Of a stretch of DNA of 64,000 nucleotides, positions 26,971 to 39,800 are shown piece after piece. A model generated the notes under the pieces. It was not told the DNA's origin, searched no databases, and saw only the letters and a list, made by a program, of their open reading frames with translations. A program made the position numbers and the translations under genes. Origin of the DNA: Stictocephala bisonia (Eukaryota; Arthropoda; Insecta; Hemiptera; Membracidae). Numbering within the stretch: the stretch's first letter is position 1; each line of letters begins with the position of its first letter. The DNA lies in contig JAQJVL010002215.1 of assembly GCA_035578905.1 (NCBI GenBank), forward strand, positions 1 through 64,000. The letters run 5' to 3'.

Positions 26971-28080
26971 TAGTGTTCGAATAAAAGGTTATTTTTAAAA
27001 TAAAAATAAGATTAATAAGTACTTGTAAATACATTAAGTATATTTGACTCCTACAATCACTCCAACCACTTCAATTCAAAACATCTGTCAATAATAAAAC
27101 TCAAAATATATGGTAATATTAAATAATTCAGAATCAATTTGGTGGCTAACACCACAACGAGTGACCATTGTGTTCTTTTCAGCGGGGATCAGCTGATCTT
27201 CGTTCAATGGGTGAAGATGGTGTTGAATGGTTACGTAACCTGGATTTAACTCTGTGACGGTAGATCGATATTAAACACTAAGACACAAGTACTTTGTACT
27301 TAAAATTTTATTTTATTTAGATATTTTATCTGCGTATTAATTTAAATCTTTCATTAGTTTGGTACCTGGCCTATGAAAGCCATATGTTATAAGATAAAAC
27401 ACTTTTATCACCAAATTTCTATAAAAACTGGATCTCCTCTCGACACTTCAGCATTAACCATTTCTGTTTCCTATTGTATTAAAATTACAAAAATACAATA
27501 TATACTATAATTTTATATAACTTCCATTAATTTATGATTTTTCACCTCTATGGAAATAATTTATTGCACTATAATTCACAAGTACCTTTTTAGATATAAA
27601 CACTGACGTACTACTTCTTGATAACAATGTATAAAGTATGTTTGAAGTATTCGCACGCTGTCCAAACTGTCTGAATGTATAATCAAGTTGTCAAGAGGTG
27701 ACGTATCATCTTCAATGGATGGTGAGACTCCTCCATCCATCATGTCTTTTATCTGATATCTAACATCAGTGGGGATACATTTGTCACCTTGTTGGGTGAT
27801 AGACCGTAAGTTACCAAGGGTTGGTATTTTATGTCACAAAGGGTGAGTTGATTTAAAGTGTAGATCTAGCACAGATTTAACAGCTCGTATGAGGGTTGCA
27901 ATATTTTGTTAGAGAGCTGTTACTTCTATTTCGTCACACACATTATATTTTTGTATATTAAAAAAAAAAAAAAAAAAAACTCAAATAAAGACTACAAACT
28001 GCAGAAAATAATTTTTTGTAGCTTAATTAAGCCAATATGATTAAAACCTAGTTCACAAATTCGTTTCAAGGTAAAACAGG
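26971..28080. other. AT-rich intergenic, poly(A) run at 27960-27979
   Basis: Nothing coding is seen. The A20 run could mark a retroposon 3' end, but no body was recognised. Confidence 0.5.
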
Positions 28081-28185
28081 TCTAACCCCCTTTTTGTGAA
28101 TTTTAAGTTGTTCTCCCGGATTTTATCCCACTACCTCTAAATTATAAGCTGGTAGCTAACCATTAGACTAGCAAGGGGATATTAT
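28080..28185 (-). mobile_element. tRNA-derived SINE head
   Basis: On the minus strand an A box (TAGTCTAATGGTTA, complement of 28157-28170) is followed by a B-box-like GGATAAAATCC (28119-28128). The surrounding CTTGCTAGTCTAATGG matches CTTGCTAGCCTAGTGG at 36774, so both belong to one SINE family. Confidence 0.55.
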
Positions 28186-29886
28186 AGAAATGTCATCTGG
28201 TTATTAAGATGGACAAATACATTTAAAAATATTAATGAAGAAAATCACGAATATACGAACTGGAAAGTATCGTTGTTTCCAAACACATTTTCAATTGAAC
28301 TTTGCAAACTTTAGTTAATTCTGTTGGCCCTTAGTAGTAGATGTAAAAAAATGTAAGGAATTGCTTCTCTTTATATTACATTTCCATCACTAATAGAGTT
28401 AATCATATTCTATTTAGAGTATATTTTTCTACATATTTTAACAGCTGTTTCTTATAAGTTCAACGTATAAACGTATCATTAATTGCAGAACCTTATTAAA
28501 TTAAAAATAATCATAACGGTGTTTCGTCAAAGAGTTAGTTAGTAAAATAAAGAACCAACAGTTCATAAAGTAATGCTATGTCTCACAGTTGATGAGAACT
28601 ACTACTGTGCGTGGGGTGGTGGTTTTTAGAAATACTGCACTTAACCCACGTGAAAGTTATATTAAGTGATACAACAACACACACACGCACGCACGCAACA
28701 TAAAACAATTACTTAGGTTTTTTGCAGTTAAACTTTGCAGGTTCATGATCAGTTGAACTATTAGGTTTTTTTGCAGTAGCCTCTTTTTAGAAACCTAAAA
28801 GTCGCCGATGGTTGGGTGAATGAACACACAGATCCAACATATGTAATTAAATTATTTATTTTTATTTCATGGTTATTTGTATATAAATATAATTTTGAAT
28901 TTACTTACAGTTATTTAGATAGTGTCATAATTAATAATTATGTTATAGTTATAAACGTTATATAGTTATAGTAGTATTAATGTTATAGTTATATATTATA
29001 ACGTTATAATTTTTTTATATATAATATCTATGATAGTTTTTATGTAAATTAAAGCTGTCTGTATTTACTATAGAACTGTGTAAACTATTTAACAAACGTT
29101 TTAAGTATTAAAAAACTTTACCTTTTTTTAAACTGTTACATTTTTATAAATATATTTCACCCTCCCACCTATATACTTACGGAGGGATTGACCCACCCAC
29201 CTACTCATAAAGCCGGGGATCGAGTGGTATAATGAATCCAAGACTTTGAGCCTGGGTTAGACACAGCGCTGGATGGAATTTGGCTTAGATTTGAAGAATT
29301 AACAGTAATGTTCACCTCGTACATTACTAGTTTGTCCCCTTAATCGGTCTGAATGAGGTACTCGCACGCATCAATAGTCTATGGGGAATGGGCAGAGTAA
29401 GGTTAAGAAGATCAGCATGTCCTTAAAATAAGTGTTGGTAGTTTTAGGAATTTATTTAGAATTCAATTATACAGGTGCAGAATTATCTCCTACGTATGTT
29501 AAAAACTCGTTAATACCAATTACATACAAATATGTGTTGTGTATTATGACATATGAACTGAATCTATAACTTTGTTTTTTGTTCAGTATATACATATACT
29601 GAATATATGTATATACTGAACAATGTAGATACATTTGTTCAATATACGTTCTAAGGTTATTTCATAAAAATACCTTTCAGTAATTAAACATTATATTCAG
29701 CCTTCACCACCAATACCTTAAACTACTGTCGCAGGCTATACTTAAGTGCATAAGAAAACAATTATATTAACATAATACATTCCTACCTTTAATAATTATG
29801 TCTTCGATATATAGTTTGTAGAAGGAAATAAATTAAAATAAACGTTTAACATAGCAAGAGATAATTCAAAGTTTATTTGATGTAAA
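28186..29886. other. AT-rich intergenic
   Basis: A short CA/CGCA run at about 28676-28697 and the hairpin at 29581-29621 are the only structured elements. No gene is recognised. Confidence 0.55.
29581..29621. repeat. 18-bp perfect hairpin
   Basis: The arms 29581-29598 and 29604-29621 are exact reverse complements around a 5-base loop. They are AT-rich, of the type GTTCAGTATATAC. Confidence 0.85.
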
Positions 29887-32276
29887 TTCATATCCACCAA
29901 AACTACTACCTCCATGGACTGAACTCGGACCAGCTTTGTTGTACAACGTTGTTCAACTAGTAATAAGCCAGCTGCCATGTAAACTTGAAGTTCCAACAAC
30001 CACCTGTGTCACTGTAATATTGTACTTCCGCCTGTCGAGTCAGAGACGGAGAATGTACAACTTTCCTTCATATCTCCCACGTACTCCGTGGGGTGAACTC
30101 AGCCCAGCTTTGTTGAAGAGTGTTGTTCAACTAGTAATAAGCCAGCTGCCATGTAAGCTGGAAGTTCCAACAACCACCTGTGTCACTGTAATATTGTACT
30201 TCCGCCTGTCGAGTCAGAGACGGAGAATGTACAACTTTCCTTCATATATCCCACGTACTCCGTGGGGTGAACTCAGCCCAGCTTTGTTGTAGAACGTTGT
30301 TCAACTAGTAATAAGCCAGCAGCAATGTAAGCTGGAAGTTCCAACAACCACCTGTGTCACAATTGTACTTCCGCCTGTCGAGTCAGAGACGGAGAATGTA
30401 CAACTTTCCTTCATATCTCCCACGTACTCCGTGGGGTGAACTCAGCCCAGCTTTGTTGAAGAGTGTTGTTCAACTAGTAATAAGCCAGCTGTCATGTTAG
30501 CTGGAAGTTCCAACAACCACCTGTGTCACTGTGATATTGTACTTCCGCCTGTCGAGTCAGAGACGGAGAATGTACAACTTTCCTTCATATATCCCACGTA
30601 CTCCGTGGGGTGAACTCAGCCCAGCTTTGTTGAAGAGCGTTGTTCAACTAATAATAAGCCATCTGCCATGTAAGCTGGAAGTTACAACAACCACCTGTGT
30701 CACTGTAATGTTGTACTTCCGCCTGTCGAGTCATAGACGGAGACTGTACAACTTTCCTTCATATCTCCCACGTACTCCGTGGGGTGAACACAGCCCAGCT
30801 TTGTTGAAGAGCATTGTTCAACTAATAATAAGCCAGCTGCCATGTAAGGTGGAAGTTACAACAACCACCTGTGTCACTGTGATATTGTACTGCCCCTGTC
30901 GAGTCATAGACGGACACTGTACAACTTTCCTTCATATCTCCCACGTACTCCGTGAGGTGAACTCAGCCCAGCTTTGTTGAAGAGTGTTGTTCAACTAGTA
31001 ATAAGCCAGCTGCCATGTAAACTGGAAGTTCCAACAACCACCTGTGTCACTGTGATATTGTACTGCCCCTGTCGAGTCATAGACGGAGACTGTACAACTT
31101 TCCTTCATATCTCCCACGTACTCCGTGGAGTGAATACAGCCCAGCTTTGTTGAAGAGTGTTGTTCAACTAGTAATAAGCCAGCTGCCATGTAAGCTGGAA
31201 GTTCCAACAACCACCTGTGTCACTGTGATATTGTACTGCCCCTGTCGAGTCATAGACGGAGACTGTACAACTTTCCTTCATATCTCCCACGTACTCCGTG
31301 GAGTGAACACAGCCCAGCTTTGTTGAAGAGTGTTGTTCAACTAGTATAAGCCAGCTGCCATGTAAGCTGGAAGTTACAACAACCACCTGTGTTACTGTGA
31401 TATTGTACTGCCCCTGTCGAGTCATATATGGAGACTGTACAACTTTCCTTCATATCACCCACCTACTCCGTTGGGTGAGCTCAGCCCAGCTTTGTTGAAG
31501 AGTGTTGTTCAACTAGTAATAAGCCAGCTGCCATGTAAGCTGGAAGTTACAACAACCACCTGTGTTACTGTGATATTGTACTGCCCCTGTCGAGTCATAG
31601 ATGGAGACTGTACAACTTTCCTTCATATCACCCACCTACTCCGTTGGGTGAGCTCAGCCCAGCTTTGTTGAAGAGTGTTGTTCAACTAGTAATAAGCCAG
31701 CTGCCATGTAAGCTGGAAGTTACAACAACCACCTGTGTTACTGTGATATTGTACTGCCCCTGTCGAGTCATAGACGGAGAATGTACAACTTTCCTTCATA
31801 TCACCCACCTACTCCGTTGGGTGAGCTCAGCCCAGCTTTGTTGAAGAGTGTTGTTCAACTAGTAATAAGCCAGCTGCCATGTAAGCTGGAAGTTCCAACA
31901 ACCACCTGTGTTACTGTGATATTGTACTTCCACCTGTCGAGTCAGAGACGGAGACTGTACAACTTTCCTTCATATCTCCCACGTACTCCATGGGGTGAAC
32001 TTAGCCCACCTTTGTTGAAGAGAGTTGTTAAACTTGTAATAAGCCAGCTGCCATGTAAGCTGGAAGTTACAACAACCACCTGTGGCACTGTAATATTGTA
32101 CTTCCACCTGTCGAGTCAGAGACGGAGACTGTACAACTTTCCTTCATATCTCCCACGTACTCCATGGGGTGAACGTAGCCCATCTGTGTTGAAGAGAGTT
32201 GTTAAACTTGTAATAAGCCAGCTGCCATGTAAGCTGGAAGTTACAACAACCACCTGTGTCACTGTAATATTGTACG
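29887..32276 (+). repeat. satellite array, 173-174-bp unit, ~13.5 copies
   Basis: The anchor ACGTACTCC (or ACCTACTCC) recurs with its G/C at 30081, 30255, 30424, 30598, 30772, 30945, 31118, 31291, 31463, 31636, 31809, 31983 and 32157. The spacing is 172-174 bp, with one short unit of 169. Each unit carries the inverted repeat CCAGCT...AGCTGG. Variant blocks cluster: three neighbouring units (31463-31809) share a GTTGGGTGAGCTCAG variant. Where units are 174 bp (58 codons) the frame stays open for a while, which gives apparent proteins of up to 199 residues. Frames break at 173-bp units, so these are not genes. Confidence 0.97.
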
Positions 32277-32568
32277 TGGAAAACGTCACACAACACAAAA
32301 CATATACTTTTATTCGTACTGTATATGTGCCAACACGTATAATGCTAATTAAAAAACTAACTGTAATATTGTGCTTTTAATTTTCGAATTAGAAACACTG
32401 TAATTCTCTCAGATAAAAACACTGGAGATTATTTCTGTATAATATGTAACATATCTACTGGTTTCTGAGACTAGATACACTCTAATAAGGGTGAAATAGG
32501 TTTACGGAAATGAAATGCACATAAACGCACTCACCCGTACACAAACAGAGGTGTTTATCTACCCACCC
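32277..32568. other. spacer between two satellites
   Basis: About 290 bp of AT-rich unique-looking sequence separate the 173-bp and 108-bp arrays. Confidence 0.7.
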
Positions 32569-35220
32569 TGTCAAGAAACATGTTACGACGTTCACCAAGA
32601 GAATTTCACTCTTGTGTCTCGAGTATTACTTGGTAGACTATATAAACAATCTCTGTCAGCCTCCCTTAGGGCATGAATTTAAGAAACATGGCACGACATT
32701 CACCAAGAGAGTTTCACTCTTGTGTTTGGAATATTACTTGGTAGACCAAATAAACAAACTCTGTCAGCCTCCCCTAGGGTATGAAGTCAAGAAACATGCT
32801 ACGACGTTTACCAATAGAATTTCACTCTTGTGTCTCGAGTATTACTTGGTAGACTACATAAACAACCTCTGTCAGCCTCCCTTAAGGTAAGAAGTCAAGG
32901 AACATATCACGACGTTCACCAAGAGAATTTCACTCTTGTGTCTCGAGTATTACTTGGTAGACCATATAAACAACCTCTGACAGCCTTCCTTAGGGTAAGA
33001 AGTCAAGAAACATGTCACGACGTTCACCAAGAGAATTTCCCTCTTGTGTCTCGAGTATTACTTGGTAGACTATATAACCTCTATCAGCCTCCCTTAGGGT
33101 ATGAAGTCAAGAAACATGTTACGACGTTCACCAATAGAATTTCACTCTTGTGTCTCAAGTATTACTTGGTAGACCATATAAACAACCTCTGTCAGCCTCC
33201 CTAAGGATATGAGGTCAAGAAACATATCACGACGTTCACCAAGAGAATTTCACTCTTGTGTCTCGAGTATTACTTGGTAGATTATATAAACAACCTCTGT
33301 CAGCCTCCCTTAGGGTATGAAGTCAAGAAACATGTTACGACATTCACCAATAGAATTTCACTCTTGTGTCTCGAGTATTACTTGGTAGAATATATAAACA
33401 ACCTCTGTCAGCCTCCCTTAGGGTATGAAGTCAAGAAACATGTTACGACATTCACCAATAGAATTTCACTTTTGTGTCACGAGTATTACTTGGTACACTA
33501 TATAAACAACCTCTGTCAGCCTTCCTTAGGGTATGATGTCAAGAAACATGTTACGACGTTCACCAAGAGAGTGTCACTCTTGTGTCTCGAGTATTACTTG
33601 GTAGATTATATAAACAACCTCTGTCAGCCTCCCTTAGGGTATGAAGTCAAGAAACATGTTACGAGGTTCACCAAGAGAATTTTACTCTTGTGTCTCGAGT
33701 ATTACTTGGTAGACCATATAAACAACCTCTGCCAGCCTCCCTTAGGGTATGAATTTAAGAAAAATGGTACGAAATTCACCAAGAGAGTTTCACTCTTGTG
33801 TTTTGAATATTACTTGGTAGACCAAATAAACAAACTCTGTCAGCCTCCCTTAGGGTATGAAGTTAAGAATCATGTCACGACCTTCCCCAATAGAATTTCA
33901 CTCATGTGTCTCGAGTATAACTGGTAGACCATATAAACAACCTCTGTCAGCCTCCCTTAGGTTATGAAGTCAAGAAACATGTTACGACGTTCACCAATAG
34001 AATTTCACTCTTGTGTCTCGAGTATTACTTGGTAGACCATATAAACAACCTCTGTCAGCCTCCTCTAGGGTATGAATTTAAGAAACATGGCACGACATTC
34101 ACCAAGAGAGTTTCACTCTTGTGTCTCAAGTATTACTTGGTAGACTATATAAACAACCTCTGTCAGCCTCCTCTAGGGTATGAATTTAAGAAACATGGCA
34201 CGACATTCACCAAGAGAGTTTCACTCTTGGTTCTCGAGTATTACTTGGTAGGCTATATAAACAACCCCTGTCAGCCTCCCTTAGGGTATGAAGTCAAAAA
34301 ACATGTTACGACGTTCACCAATAGAATTTCACTCTTGTGTCTCGAGTATTACTTGGTAGACTATATAAACAACCTCTCTCAGCCTCCCTTAGGTTATGAA
34401 GTCAAGAAACATTTTACGACGTTCACCAATAGAATTTCACTCTTGTGTCTCGAGTATTACTTGGTAGACTATATAAACAACCTCTGTCAGCCTCCCTTAG
34501 GTTATGAAGTCAAAAAACATGTTACGACGTTCACCAATAGAATTTCACTCTTGTGTCTCGAGTATTACTTGGTAGACTATATAAACAACCCCTGTCAGCC
34601 TCCCTTAGGGTATGAAGTCAAAAAACATGTTACGACGTTCACCAATAGAATTTCACTCTTGTGTCTCGAGTATTACTTGGTAGACTATATAAACAACCCC
34701 TGTCAGCCTCCCTTAGGGTATGAAGTCAAAAAACATGTTACGACGTTCACCAATAGAATTTCACTCTTGTGTCTCGAGTATTACTTGGTAGACTATATAA
34801 ACAACCCCTGTCAGCCTCCCTTAGGGTATGAAGTCAAAAAACATGTTACGACGTTCACCAATAGAATTTCACTCTTGTGTCTCGAGTATTACTTGGTAGA
34901 CTATATAAACAACCCCTGTCAGCCTCCCTTAGGGTATGAAGTCAAAAAACATGTTACGACGTTCACCAATAGAATTTCACTCTTGTGTCTCGAGTATTAC
35001 TTGGTAGACTATATAAACAACCTCTGTCAGCCTCCCTTAGGGTATGAAGTCAAGAAACATGTTACGACGTTCACCAATAGAATTTCACTCTTGTGTCTCG
35101 AGTATTACTTGGTAGACTATATAAACAACCTCTGTCAGCCTCCCTTAGGGTATTAAGGTAAGAAACATGTCACGACGTTCACAAAGATAGTGTCACTCTT
35201 GAGCCTAGAGTCCTACATGG
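32569..35220 (+). repeat. satellite array, 108-bp unit, ~24 copies
   Basis: The anchor GAGTATTACTTGGTAG recurs every 108 bp (for example 32621, 32729, 32837, 32945, 33053, then 33157 after a 104-bp unit, 33265 and on). Because 108 is 36 codons, long plus-strand frames arise with a 36-residue period, up to 381 residues at 34011-35156. Earlier units contain frame-breaking indels and stops, and unit differences are often non-synonymous, so I read this as a non-coding satellite. Units at about 34250-34985 are almost identical, showing recent expansion. Every unit carries a TATATAAAC motif. Confidence 0.96.
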
Positions 35221-35790
35221 CAGTTCTTTTTATCCCAAAATGAATATTTGTAGTATTATCTATGATTTCTCCAAAAATTTATAGTAAATATTGTATTTTA
35301 CAATTATTTTACGTTACAGTCCAGTGGATATAACAATGGGTTATGAATAGTACATTTCAATAAACGTAGGATGATTTACTTTATTTACATCATCGGTTGT
35401 GATAACTAAGCACACCTTTAAGTGTTGAAGTTATTGAGATAAGTAATTCAAAGTGAACATGAGTGATTCGTCAAATTAGTCCTTAAAATGTGATAAATCG
35501 TGCTTGATGTGTTCAGCCAATTAGCGGAGAGCTCGTTTTCAATAAACCAGACCAGTCGGTGACAATTAATAACAAGCATAATTAAATCGAAAAGCAATAC
35601 GACTCAATGTATAAAAAGTTCTAATTAAAAATTAATGAATGAACCTCGTTTTTCATTGGACGTGGTACACTTATTATGAAAATGTATAATTGGAGTACAA
35701 CATATCCAGTATGAAATATTTCAACACGGATTCAACTGTATGGCTCATGTTTATTCCTTAGTTATTAAGTCGATCATTTTGTAAAACATA
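35221..35790. other. AT-rich intergenic
   Basis: Nothing is recognised. Confidence 0.6.
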
Positions 35791-36115
35791 CAGCTGAACA
35801 GTTGCCATAGATGTGATGACTACAAGAGTTGTTTGGGGTGTCTATCTTGAATGGTAGTTAGGGTTGTGCTGAGTAGGGACGAGAAGTGGTTATCAGACTT
35901 GTCAGTAAGATGAATATGAGACCAGTATTACGTTGTTCGGATTCCAGATAGAGCTTTAGGCCCCTTAGTCGCCCTAGCTATTGGGCCATTATTAGTTAAT
36001 AGCCCTTTCTAAGGAACAATTAATTAACTTTAGTTAGAAGTAATGAACTAATTAGTAAATCGTTTATGTACACTCATTACCCTTATTCACTCCTCATATT
36101 TGCCCGTATCTTGAC
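35790..36115 (+). mobile_element. dispersed repeat family A
   Basis: The plus-strand blocks GACTTGTCAGTAAG, TACGTTGTTCGGATTCCA, GCTATTGGGCCATTA and CACTCATTACCC are in family order, with moderate divergence. Confidence 0.7.
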
Positions 36116-36771
36116 GGTCGGCAACTCACTAATCAAATAAAAATTTTAATAATAAGCTGTTAAAATAACTCAATTTTTTTGTCATAATAGAGACATGAAA
36201 AAAATTCTGTCAGACTACTTATTTTTTATTGCATAGGCTACCTGAAATTAATACAGCAAGTACACTTTCATTTAAGAATAAAACATTAATTTGACAGTGA
36301 TGTGTTTTTAACTTAATTATATTCATCATCAACTGCTACTTGTGTGGTATTAAAACTTCATGTTTGAGCCAGACATTACAAAATACCCATATAACCTACT
36401 TACAAAGCTATTACACGAAATATCCAAGCACTAAACGTAGTAAGCAGAACTATATAAGTTTCCAAGTGGACGTTAAGGTTTTAGTTGTTGATAAACTTGT
36501 AAAATTGTTTCGTAATTTTCTGAATAAATGTCTCAGCTGTACTCTTAATAACGTTTACAAAAATTTTACCCTATAAACGATGAAATCTCACGAAGGACCA
36601 AAGCTTTTAAGTACATTAAAGCCTATTTTATGATTTTCTATGAAATATTTTTCATTTGTTTATTATGGACGTCTTTGTAAATCAAACAAAAGACAGTGAC
36701 AAAGATAATGTATGAAAAGTTAGACGTAAGATTGGAAGGAGACATTTTATGCTGTCCGTTTTGAATGAACT
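36116..36771. other. AT-rich intergenic
   Basis: The 36340-36576 frame (78 codons) has no recognised motif. Nothing else is seen. Confidence 0.5.
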
Positions 36772-36900
36772 CTTGCTAGCCTAGTGGTTATAATTTACGC
36801 TTCACATGTCGACTGTCACGGGTTCAAATCCCACCAGGTTCATCTGGAATTTGTTGGAGGTTTGACCTGCTGTCCCTTAACAACGTTTGTGAAGTGAGTA
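36772..36900 (+). mobile_element. tRNA-derived SINE, Val-tRNA-like head
   Basis: An A box (TAGCCTAGTGGTTA, 36777-36790), an anticodon-like loop TTCACAT (CAC) and a B box (GGGTTCAAATCC, from about 36820) lie at tRNA spacing. The first and last seven bases do not pair, so the acceptor stem is missing. The tail TTTGACCTGCTGTCCC resembles that behind the head at 17690-17815. Confidence 0.65.
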
Positions 36901-37306
36901 AAAAATCCACTGGCATAGAAAAAAAATTAAAAACATACTGCAAAATGAACTTTATAGTAAATGAATGAATGGATAATAATCTGTACATATAAAGCGGCGG
37001 CATACAGAATGCGAGTTACTCATGTACTCAATATGGATTAGCATAAACTAACCTAACCTAACCTACAATAAAATAAATGGCAGAAGTGAAGTTAGAGAAG
37101 TTAAGTTTGTTGGCTTAACAATGAAATAGCCACTCCGGGGAGATTTTGAATTTTACTTCAAACAACTTTTTTAACAACATTTTTTACTTAGTTTGTAGGG
37201 ATCGAATAGCTCTAATTGTGTTTTACTACCAATTTAAACAAACTTTAACTACATTAAAAATAAATGATGATGAAAAAAGGATAACACCTTTAATTTCTAT
37301 GACGGC

Positions 37307-37430
37307 TGACGTCACAGCGTTATCAATTAGTTGCGCGCTCCAGGCCAACTCAAACTGTTTACAACTTCCGTACAAACAACCCTGGGCTGATCAAATATAA
37401 GAGTCTCTGACGTAAACACACGAGGCTCCG
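37307..37430 (+). promoter_or_regulatory. candidate CRE + TATA promoter
   Basis: A full CRE palindrome TGACGTCA (37307-37314) lies about 85 bp upstream of a TATA-like AAATATAAG (37393-37401). The patch is GC-richer than its surroundings and a second half-CRE (TGACGTAA, about 37408) follows. No clear coding frame starts downstream. It could drive an unannotated spliced or non-coding transcript. Confidence 0.3.
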
Positions 37431-38145
37431 AGCTGGGTGTCACAGGATCTACTTATATCTGAACTCAGCTCGCACGTATTTCATAAACATAAACAAACTT
37501 ATCTGTCGACTCTCCTTGTTTATTGTTAATTGGGTCGGTTTCTTCCCTACAATTCTTCTAAACTTTTTACTGCCAGAAAGCAGGAATGTCTAAAAAGTTA
37601 TCAATAGTTGCCCCACCCGTATTGTCAATAGTTGGTGATATTATTGAGATTAAGGATAGCTGTTTTACTCTCATTAATACACATCTCAATAAATAAAAAT
37701 GAAAGCAAGTAGTTAATAGACTAGTTACAAAGAGTAGTTTGTGACTTTTGTTGTACAAATTACACATACTGGTATAACTGACTTAGCACTTTAAGGTAAA
37801 CTATTTTATGTTTTCGATGTATAATATTGGAGTATATAAAATATGTTAACAGTAAACTTTTGAATTATCTCATAAAATAAATAGCGTTAATTTTATGGGA
37901 AGAATGTTAACAAATCAATCGGTCATGTTCCTGTGTTACGAAAATTATAAAACCGATGAATAACCTAGTTCTTATTTCTTTAATAGTTTAAGCTGACCGT
38001 GATTGTAGCATTGTTTTGTGTTCTCTATTACATTAATGTCTACTAAAACATAGACAAGCTACAAGTTACCTAATAATTATCTAATATTTGCAAATGCCCT
38101 GTATAACATATCTATATACACTGTATATAGATAAACATATCTATA

Positions 38146-38149
<4 letters not shown>

Positions 38150-38187
<38 letters not shown>
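38150..38187. repeat. (TA)n microsatellite
   Basis: This is an uninterrupted TA run of about 38 bp, preceded by a short palindrome at about 38109-38133. Confidence 0.95.
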
Positions 38188-38189
<2 letters not shown>

Positions 38190-39519
38190 AATCAAAACAA
38201 AAAACTTGGAACATGCATTTTTAAATCCTACATATTTAAAATATAACCGTATCTAATTGTTTAATGCTCCATAAAGGCGTACACTAGGAAATAACATATT
38301 TGAATATTTGTACATTCATTAAAGCTTATTAAGTAATGTCAATAACACACGATGGTGTGAACAATGAAGAGAGAGTTACTACTTTAACATTTAGGAAAAC
38401 TTTCTCAACATAGATTAAAAGTTGTTGTTTACCCGATTGAATTTCATATGTAACCTAAAGTTCAATAAAGTATAAAAAGTCACTAAACAAATAATGAACA
38501 AGCTAAAAAGCTTTAGGAGAATCGCGTGTAAATATTTGGTTGAAATAATAGTAATTATAAATTTGAACTAGTTAACTTCTTTTTAAGGCCAAAGTTTCAA
38601 TACTCTGGCATCATAACAGCAGTCTTTATATTACATAACAGTATAATTAATTTATTGTAAATAGTATTTAACTCCTGACCTTGTCAGTAACACTAAAATA
38701 CAACGTTTTTTAAATTAGTTACAAAGTAAATAAACTGTTGGAAAACAATTATTGTAGGTAAACCAAATTTACTTATGTTAAAAACAATTGAAATGATCGT
38801 CTGCTTGAGCTTATAACTGTAAATGTAGGTTCGACACAACGATAATTAACTCAAGTTGAACAGCAAAATAACAGCCATACTTAGATGTAATATTTGTTTT
38901 AATCAACCTTTTACCGTCTAAGGTTGATTGTTTTAATAAAGATTCATTTACAAAAGTTATGTTATTGATCCCGCTCATAAACTCAGCATATTAAAAAGTA
39001 TGTACACAGTTATATTTGGCTCTGTTTAGTTGTTTTTCTTTTGTTCATATATTTCACAATGGAACGATGCAATTTAATGATTTTATCAGTTTGTATTACG
39101 TTAAATATATTTATAGGTTATTGTTGAACATTGTTTTCAATAAGTAGAAATATTTTATAACTCCCTTAAATGTGAGTACAGTTGGAAAATTTGCAGACTA
39201 TGCAAAACAGAAGATAGCAAGAATAGAGTTGTTACAAGTTTACATTTTTTAACAGCTAAATATTTCCAACAAATAATAAGAAAGTTCATTGGGCAGAATA
39301 TATAGAACTCTGAAGAACCCTACTCCTCAAGAAAACTGAAAAAAAGACAAAACGGGAAGACTCCAAAATATATATCTCGTATGGTTTGTTTGTTAGCTAC
39401 TATTACTTATTTTTTAATTTAAATTATGAAAAAGCTGAGTTTTATAATTAGACAAAACGCCCAAAAGTCACTCACTACACTATAGTAAAAATTAAAAATA
39501 AATAACAAAAGATCTCCTG

Positions 39520-39800
39520 TCACAAAGCTAAATTCAATCCATCAAGCCATTTAAGACCTGCCTCCCTGACTCTATTTATGCTAGCTAATCCCTCCATAAA
39601 ACAGCATAAGCGACACTCTGAAACTATGAGATCCATTGTTTGGATAGACTCCCCGCAATCACACGACTGATCTCTGCCAATCCCCATTTGTATTTCCCCA
39701 AGTTACATCTGCCCACTCTAGTTCGGAAACGATTGAATAATCTCCACTCCTAGGTTCATCCCACCTACAGGTATTGACGGATCGTTAATGAGGAATTTAT
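39520..39800 (-). mobile_element. LINE 3' remnant with C-terminal Cys/His motif
   Basis: The minus-strand translation contains SCDCGESIQTMDLIVSEC followed by a GLK-WLDGLNL-type ending. This CxCG...QTM..I...C block is characteristic of the C-terminus of several arthropod non-LTR retrotransposon polyproteins. A preceding FRTRVGRC-like stretch is in the same frame, while more upstream sequence is interrupted. The remnant may extend to about 40080, where the frames no longer give recognisable motifs. It is clearly a different LINE from the one at 272-1407. Confidence 0.65.

Larger units (their letters stand above)
36901..39519. other. intergenic with CRE/TATA patch and TA repeat
   Basis: No gene is recognised. 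A TTAGG-like stretch in complement occurs at about 37048-37066, a promoter-like patch at 37300-37430 and a TA microsatellite at 38150-38187. Confidence 0.5.

Noticed and set aside
29205..29345. GC-richer patch resembling a small RNA gene
   Set aside because: No Pol III box pair, terminator or stable fold could be supported.
29936..32380. Open frames on both strands in the 173-bp satellite
   Set aside because: Both strands are open at the same places because of the repeat; frames fail at 173-bp units.
32612..35156. Series of plus-strand open frames of 92-381 residues
   Set aside because: They follow the 108-bp (36-codon) satellite period, break at off-length units and show many non-synonymous unit differences.
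36772..36845. Possible tRNA-Val gene
   Set aside because: The acceptor stem does not form and a SINE-like tail follows.
38150..38187. TA run as promoter or origin
   Set aside because: Plain dinucleotide microsatellite with no associated signal.
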